Shown here: positions 30,812 through 34,892 of the stretch, one piece after another
Position numbering within the stretch: position 1 is the stretch's first letter
Layout of the letters: every line of letters starts with the position of its first letter
Notes under the pieces: generated by a model
What the model saw: the letters and a program-made list of their open reading frames with translations, nothing else
Database searches by the model: none
Told to the model about the DNA's origin: nothing
DNA from: an uncultured Eubacterium sp.
Lineage (GTDB): Bacteria; Bacillota; Clostridia; Peptostreptococcales; Anaerovoracaceae
DNA length: 34,892 bases
Direction: 5' to 3'
NCBI GenBank assembly: GCA_900551775.1
Contig: URXI01000005.1
Coordinates: forward strand, 1 to 34,892
Position numbers and translations under genes: made by a program

Positions 30812-31423
30812 ATGAAGTTCTTTCTCAGTCTAATGGTTTCACTCATGGTCTGGGATTTGAATAAAACGTTGAAATTTCAACGAAAAATGGATTATACGCA
30901 GTTACCATCTGGTGGTCCGGACGGAGAAATGGCCGCTTCAATGAGATATTTGTCCCAGAGATATTCCATGCCTTATAGAAAGGTGGCCGGCGTTCTGACA
31001 GACATCGGCAGTGAGGAATTGGCCCATTTTGAAATGGTAGCGACCATCGTGCATCAGCTGACTAGGAATATGACCATGGAGCAGATTAAAGAAGCAGGAT
31101 TTGAGACCTATTTCGTAGATCACACTGCTGGAATCTACCCACAGGCGGCAGCAGGATTTCCTTTTGACGCCCTTTGCTTCCAGTCCAAAGGTGATGCAAT
31201 CACTGACCTCCATGAAGATATGGCTGCAGAACAGAAGGCCAGGACGACCTACGACAACATTCTGAGAATGGTCGACGATCCAGACGTCATCGAGCCGATT
31301 AAGTTCCTGAGACAGAGAGAAATCGTTCACTATCAGCGTTTCGGCGAAGCACTGAGACTTGTCCAGGACAATTTGGATTCGAAGAATTTCTACGCAATCA
31401 ATCCAGAATTTGATTTGAAATAA
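30812..31423 (+). pseudogene. manganese catalase/CotJC-like protein, 5' end missing
   Basis: Dimanganese catalases break down hydrogen peroxide; spore formers carry the related CotJC coat protein. From residue 34 of the open frame on, the match is full: GGPDGEMAASMRYLSQRYSM, TDIGSEELAHFEM, FVDHTAGIYP, DLHEDMAAEQKARTTYDNIL, REIVHYQRFGEAL. The metal ligands are present (E in GGPDGE, E and H in SEELAH, E in AAEQKAR, H in EIVHYQ). The N-terminal strand and helix (about 28 residues) are missing, and what precedes the homology reads as prophage DNA. There is no ribosome binding site for the ATG at 30812 or 30890. Best read as a host gene cut by integration, with its 5' part beyond the left end. Confidence 0.75.
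30867..30915 (+). other. probable right prophage-host junction (attR region)
   Basis: Homology to manganese catalase begins abruptly at the GGPDGE codons near 30911. The 28 or so residues that normally precede this point are replaced by unrelated sequence. Just upstream lies the perfect palindrome CGTTGAAATTTCAACG (30867-30882), which could be part of a recombinase site. The exact crossover cannot be fixed without the left junction. Confidence 0.5.
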
Positions 31424-31440
31424 TGTGATATAAATACGAA

Positions 31441-31472
31441 AAGGCGATGACGAAAGCCATCGTCTTTTTTTA
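31441..31472 (+). terminator. terminator after the catalase gene
   Basis: AAGGCGATG (31441-31449) pairs with CATCGTCTT (31458-31466), loop ACGAAAGC, one G-U pair, then a T-run. Confidence 0.88.
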
Positions 31473-31547
31473 TGGTTCGGTTTTAAATTCTCTGGTACGC
31501 TGACGCCCTCTATCAATGAGATGAGGCAGAGATAAATCATTGCCGAC

Positions 31548-31576
31548 TTGTTTATTTGAGAAATCTCATTTATAAT
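31548..31576 (+). promoter_or_regulatory. promoter of the lipoprotein gene
   Basis: TTGTTT (31548-31553), 17 bases, TATAAT (31571-31576). TGAGAAATCTCA, an inverted repeat, lies in the spacer and may be an operator. The 31473-31547 stretch before it shows nothing else. Confidence 0.7.
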
Positions 31577-31647
31577 ATATCTATCTGTTTGATGAGACAG
31601 ATTGTCTTGCAGACTTTGAGATATTTTTTTGAAAAAGGAGAAAGAAA

Positions 31648-32256
31648 ATGAAAAAAACCATAACATTATTCTTAGCGTTTGTTCTGTGCTTCGCATTTGT
31701 ATCCTGCGGCAGTACCAGTCCCACAGATGTGACGGACTCCTTCCTGAAAGCCGTAAAAGCGCAGGATGCTGAGGAAATGGCAAAGGTATATGCTGGCGAT
31801 GATTTCAAGTTGCTCGATCATGACGATGAAAATGAGGAAATGGCAGATGCTTTAGAAAAATCCATAATGACAAAGTTCTTTGACTTTGAATACAAAATTG
31901 CAAATGAAAAGATTGACGGAGATAAAGCAAAGGTGGATGTTACTTTCAAAACTTATAAGATGGGGAGTGCTTTTACCGCGTTTATTGGAGAGTATTTCTC
32001 GCAGGCTCTGGGACTGGCATTCTCCGGTGCTTCTGATGAGCAAGCCGAAGAACTGGCTGAAACATTATTTACCGAGCAATTAGATAAATTGACAAAAAAG
32101 GACTACACGAAAACCGTTTCTCTTTCGCTGGAAAAGGTTGATGGGCAGTGGAAGGTTTCTGAATTAGACGAGGAGTCTGATGTCTTGAATGCAATGTCAG
32201 GCGGGCTGATTGAGGCCATCAATAATACCAGCAATGCATTTGATGATGCAGAATAA
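31648..32256 (+). CDS. predicted lipoprotein of unknown function (DUF5105/DUF4878-like)
   Basis: A 202-residue exported lipoprotein. Signal: KKTITLFLAFVLCFAFVSC, with a lipobox-type C at residue 20. After the short linker comes an NTF2/cystatin-like fold, DVTDSFLKAVKAQDAEEMAK, then KIDGDKAKVDVTF and LEKVDGQWKVSEL at the end, the pattern of DUF4878/DUF5105 proteins. AAAAAGGAGAAAG precedes the ATG. Host gene. Substrate unknown. Confidence 0.8.
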   Translation: MKKTITLFLAFVLCFAFVSCGSTSPTDVTDSFLKAVKAQDAEEMAKVYAGDDFKLLDHDDENEEMADALEKSIMTKFFDFEYKIANEKIDGDKAKVDVTFKTYKMGSAFTAFIGEYFSQALGLAFSGASDEQAEELAETLFTEQLDKLTKKDYTKTVSLSLEKVDGQWKVSELDEESDVLNAMSGGLIEAINNTSNAFDDAE

Positions 32257-32298
32257 ATAGCCGGGCTGATAAGTGAATCGGAGAAAAGAGAACAAAAC

Positions 32299-33195
32299 AT
32301 GAAAAGCTTTCATTTATATGCCTTGATAACCATACTCTGCTGGTCGGTGGGTAACACCTTTACAAAGATTGCTGTCGCATATCTCAGTCCGTGCCCGCTG
32401 GCGGCGTTGCGCTATGTCGTCGCCTTTGTCACCTTTGTCGTCATTGCCATCATCATAAAGATGAAGCTGCCACAGAGGAAGGATATCCCCTGGTTTATCA
32501 TTGCCGGAGCGACCGGTTTTTTCGGTTTTACCTTGGCATTTAACAAGGGCTGTGAGACTGTGACTGCTTCGACTGCAAGTGTTATTTTGGCGGCAGTACC
32601 AGTTATGACGGCGCTTCTTGCCAACTTTATATACAAGGAAAAACTCAGATTGCTGCAGTGGGCGGCCATTGCAGCAGAGTTCTGCGGCGTGGCGATCATG
32701 ACGCTGATGAACGGACTGGAAGCCGTCAAGCCCGGCATGCTCTGGGTGTTCCTGGCAGCCATATCCCTCAGTACCTATAATTTAATTGTCAGGCATCTTA
32801 CAAAGCGGTATACATCCCTGCAGACTTCGGCTTTCAGCATCTTTGCGGGGACGATTCTGCTGATGGTCTTTCTGCCCCAAGCCGTAGGCGAAGTGCCGCA
32901 GGTGCCGTCAAAGATACTGCTATATCTGATTTTTATGGGAGTTTTTGCAAGCGCGCTGGCTTATGCCACATGGGCAAAGGCATTCTCCAAAGCGCCAAAG
33001 ACGTCCCAGGTCAGCAATTATATGTTTTTGACCCCTTTTGTGACGGGAATATTGGAATTTTTCCTGACGGGCGCGGTGCCGGACCTGGCGACGATTCTTG
33101 GCGGCATCGTGATCTTTGCAGGACTATTTGTATTTACTTTTGGAGGAAAAGAAAGGAAACGAGAAGATGAAATTAGTGATTCAGCGAGTGAGTGA
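32299..33195 (+). CDS. EamA-family (DMT) transporter
   Basis: A 298-residue integral membrane protein with about ten hydrophobic segments in two EamA repeats: ITILCWSVGNTFTKIAVAYL in the first and AAISLSTYNLIVRHLTKRY in the second. It is of the drug/metabolite transporter family, substrate unknown. The C-terminus is hydrophilic (KERKREDEISDSASE). Its last 29 bases overlap the dtd gene. Spacing of 42 bases from the lipoprotein gene suggests they may be co-transcribed. Confidence 0.9.
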   Translation: MKSFHLYALITILCWSVGNTFTKIAVAYLSPCPLAALRYVVAFVTFVVIAIIIKMKLPQRKDIPWFIIAGATGFFGFTLAFNKGCETVTASTASVILAAVPVMTALLANFIYKEKLRLLQWAAIAAEFCGVAIMTLMNGLEAVKPGMLWVFLAAISLSTYNLIVRHLTKRYTSLQTSAFSIFAGTILLMVFLPQAVGEVPQVPSKILLYLIFMGVFASALAYATWAKAFSKAPKTSQVSNYMFLTPFVTGILEFFLTGAVPDLATILGGIVIFAGLFVFTFGGKERKREDEISDSASE

Positions 33196-33613
33196 GGCAT
33201 CAGTTGCCATAGACGGTGAAACCAGAGGACAGATTGGCCGGGGGTTCATGGTTTTGATCGGCGTGGGTCAGGAGGATACAAAAGAAGTAGCTGACAAATA
33301 TATCAAAAAAATGATCGGCTTGCGCATCTTTGAGGACGAAAACGGCAAGACAAATCTATCTTTGAAAGACGTGGACGGACAGCTGCTGCTGATTTCTCAG
33401 TTTACTCTCTATGCTAACTGCAAGAAAGGCAACAGGCCCAGCTTTATCGAGGCAGGTGCGCCGGATCAGGCAGAGGCGCTTTATGAGTATATCGTAGAAG
33501 AATGCAAGAAGGCAGTTCCGATAGTGGAGACTGGTGAGTTCGGCGCAGATATGAAGGTATCGCTGACCAACGACGGCCCTTTCACGGTCATACTGGATGA
33601 GTCGATATTATAA
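33167..33613 (+). CDS. dtd: D-aminoacyl-tRNA deacylase
   Basis: Removes D-amino acids (and glycine from tRNA-Ala) from mischarged tRNAs. The 148-residue length is typical of DTD. Motifs: KLVIQRVSEASVAIDGE at the start, LLLISQFTLYA with the SQFTLY active-site motif, and TNDGPFTVIL with the conserved GP element. The frame opens upstream at 33116, but the family begins at the ATG at 33167, inside the end of the transporter gene. A strong terminator follows. Confidence 0.95.
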   Translation: MKLVIQRVSEASVAIDGETRGQIGRGFMVLIGVGQEDTKEVADKYIKKMIGLRIFEDENGKTNLSLKDVDGQLLLISQFTLYANCKKGNRPSFIEAGAPDQAEALYEYIVEECKKAVPIVETGEFGADMKVSLTNDGPFTVILDESIL

Positions 33614-33635
33614 CATGAATATACCTTTAAGAATA

Positions 33636-33676
33636 AAAACGCAATTGGTCTGATTTCGGACTAGTTGCGTTTTACG
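33636..33676 (+). terminator. terminator after dtd
   Basis: AAAACGCAA (33636-33644) pairs with TTGCGTTTT (33665-33673), with an inner GTC/GAC pairing. The A-run before and T-run after would allow it to work in both directions. From 33677 to 33782 nothing recognisable is seen. Confidence 0.85.
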
Positions 33677-33782
33677 TTTATACTACATGTGGCAAAGAAC
33701 GAATTTTGGACTACATCAAAAAAAGATTTTGGCACTTTAGACTGGGTGCCGAAAGTGTTATGATTTTAACAAAGATTACTAA

Positions 33783-33811
33783 TTGGTGGAGACAAGGCCC
33801 TATGATATACT
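33783..33811 (+). promoter_or_regulatory. promoter of the MocR-type gene
   Basis: TTGGTG (33783-33788), 17 bases, TATACT (33806-33811). The ATG of the gene is only 6 bases after the -10, so transcription from here would give an almost leaderless mRNA. No strong ribosome binding site is visible. Confidence 0.5.
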
Positions 33812-33817
33812 GGTGAT

Positions 33818-34892
33818 ATGAATATTACAATTAACAGGAACAGCGAAACCCCAATCTATTTGCAGATTGCAGGGGCTATCAAGGATATGATAGAAAAAAA
33901 CGAACTGGTCAAAGGCTATAAGCTGCCAGGTGAACGGCAGCTCGCCAGTGAACTGGGCGTTCACAGGAATACCGTCGTCAAAGCCTATGGCGAACTGGTG
34001 TCAGAGGGGCTTTTAACTGCGTCCAGACAGGCGCCAAAAGGTTATTTTGTCCAGAGCGCAGTGAACTCCTGGAACTTTAACAACCGATTCTTCCCTCTGG
34101 AAAAGATGATCCGCTACCATTACAATGAGAGAGAGAAGCGCTTTCAGGAGATTTTCAACGATTCCGTGGACAAGGGCTATATCTCTTTTGGCGGCATCAT
34201 CATGGACAAGAGAGTCAATCCGGCGGGGGATATGGAATCCATCGTGAATCATATGCTGCAGTTCGATGAGGATGGGGCGATCATGTCTTTTTATCACGAC
34301 GACAGCGAGCGGCTGAAAAAGAATATCTGCCGGATTCTCGCTGCAGAAAATATGTACGTCAATGCAAAGAACGTGCAGATTGTGGCGGAAACCAACCAGG
34401 CGCTGTATTATTTGATGACGCTCTACCTTTCCGAAGGCGACAGCGTCATCGTAGAGGAACCCATCGTGCCTGACAATGCCTCCATCTTTCGAAATGGCGG
34501 TCTGAACATGGTCACCGTGCCCATGGAAGCAGATGGCATGAACTTGGAGAAGCTGGAAATGCAGATCAAGAAGCACAAGCCGAAGTTCATTTACACCATG
34601 CCCAACTTTCACAATCCCACAGGAGTAGTCATGTCCCTGGCAAAACGGGAGCGGCTGCTAGAGATTGCCCAACGCTACGGCGTGCCCATCATTGAAGAAG
34701 ATTCGCAGAGAGACTTCCGCTATACCCAGGAGCGGCTTCCCAGCTTGTATTCTCTGGATCAATATAAATCTGTAGTCTATGTGGACTCGTTTACGCTGAC
34801 TTTCCCCTATGGCGTCAAAGTCGGTTACGTGGTCGGACCCTACGACCTCGTGGACATGCTGGGGCGGCTGATTACGATGACGGAAACCTTTG
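33818..34892 (+). CDS. MocR-family GntR/aminotransferase-like regulator, 3' end outside window
   Basis: A transcription factor with an N-terminal GntR winged helix (about 1-80: PIYLQIAGAIKDMI, PGERQLASELGVHRNTVVKA) and an aminotransferase class I-like domain (from about 95). HNPTG (with its N) and EEDSQRDFRY are present. The usual PLP lysine motif, SFSK or TFSK, reads SFTL here, with L327 in the place of lysine, and the following PxxRxGY reads PYGVKVGY. The domain may therefore bind a ligand without forming a Schiff base. The frame is open to the window edge, with 358 codons visible. Confidence 0.9.
   Translation, partial: MNITINRNSETPIYLQIAGAIKDMIEKNELVKGYKLPGERQLASELGVHRNTVVKAYGELVSEGLLTASRQAPKGYFVQSAVNSWNFNNRFFPLEKMIRYHYNEREKRFQEIFNDSVDKGYISFGGIIMDKRVNPAGDMESIVNHMLQFDEDGAIMSFYHDDSERLKKNICRILAAENMYVNAKNVQIVAETNQALYYLMTLYLSEGDSVIVEEPIVPDNASIFRNGGLNMVTVPMEADGMNLEKLEMQIKKHKPKFIYTMPNFHNPTGVVMSLAKRERLLEIAQRYGVPIIEEDSQRDFRYTQERLPSLYSLDQYKSVVYVDSFTLTFPYGVKVGYVVGPYDLVDMLGRLITMTETF

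Noticed and set aside
30812..30910. Genuine N-terminus for the catalase in the open frame before GGPDGE
   Set aside because: A faint WxxxKxLKF likeness to the usual start exists, but spacing to GGPDGE is too short, the helix before it is missing, and there is no ribosome binding site.
1..34892. tRNA genes, CRISPR arrays, insertion sequences, integrase
   Set aside because: No cloverleaf, regularly spaced repeat array, transposase or recombinase sequence was found on either strand.

Overview
The window is the right-hand two thirds of a temperate contractile-tailed (myovirus-type) prophage, followed by about 4 kb of chromosome from a low-to-medium-GC Gram-positive anaerobe. Its closest-looking relatives are Clostridia (Bacillota). 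The basis is PBSX/Xkd-type tail genes, strong GGAGG ribosome binding sites, phage families typical of clostridial prophages (DUF1492 late regulator, DUF2829, Phage_holin_1), and host genes for a manganese catalase/CotJC-like protein, a lipoprotein, an EamA transporter, D-aminoacyl-tRNA deacylase and a MocR-type regulator. No tRNA, CRISPR array, integrase or left attachment site lies in the window.

Layout. 1-3090: end of the early/replication block (RusA resolvase, replication-terminator-like protein, small phage proteins), closing with a DUF1492/ArpU-like late activator. 3091-3381: extended -10 late promoter and a leader rich in inverted repeats. 3382-13838: DNA adenine methyltransferase, TerS/TerL, portal, an inserted cargo gene, a MuF head protein with a C-terminal metallopeptidase-like extension and two small downstream genes, scaffold, capsid, connectors. 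13843-22873: sheath, tube, frameshifted tail chaperone pair, tape measure, LysM protein, CHAP-bearing hub, baseplate. 22873-27502: tail-fibre array. 27535-28934: lysis block (XhlA-like protein, holin, Tad2-like DUF2829, amidase). 28982-30808: regulators and small genes. From about 30911: host DNA, beginning inside a 5'-truncated manganese catalase gene.

How it works together. The late activator probably drives one long transcript from the 3112 promoter through head, tail and lysis genes. Several intrinsic terminators sit inside that unit (8089, 8182, 10485, 27493), so read-through or antitermination is likely, and the structured leader is the obvious candidate element. The portal/MuF junction carries a 654-bp insertion with its own promoter and terminator, bounded by a perfect 13-bp direct repeat. 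Removing it restores a normal overlapping portal/MuF junction.

The most unusual feature is the fibre array: three paralogous genes carry poly-G tracts (G9, G9, G12) at the same position, just after a shared coiled N-terminus. In this sequence two are out of frame and one is in frame, which looks like slipped-strand phase variation of receptor-binding proteins. Other points of note are a textbook -1 frameshift site in the tail chaperones, a one-base frameshift in the hub gene, an inverted repeat around the methyltransferase gene, a duplicated repressor-plus-operator unit, and a host MocR protein lacking the PLP lysine.
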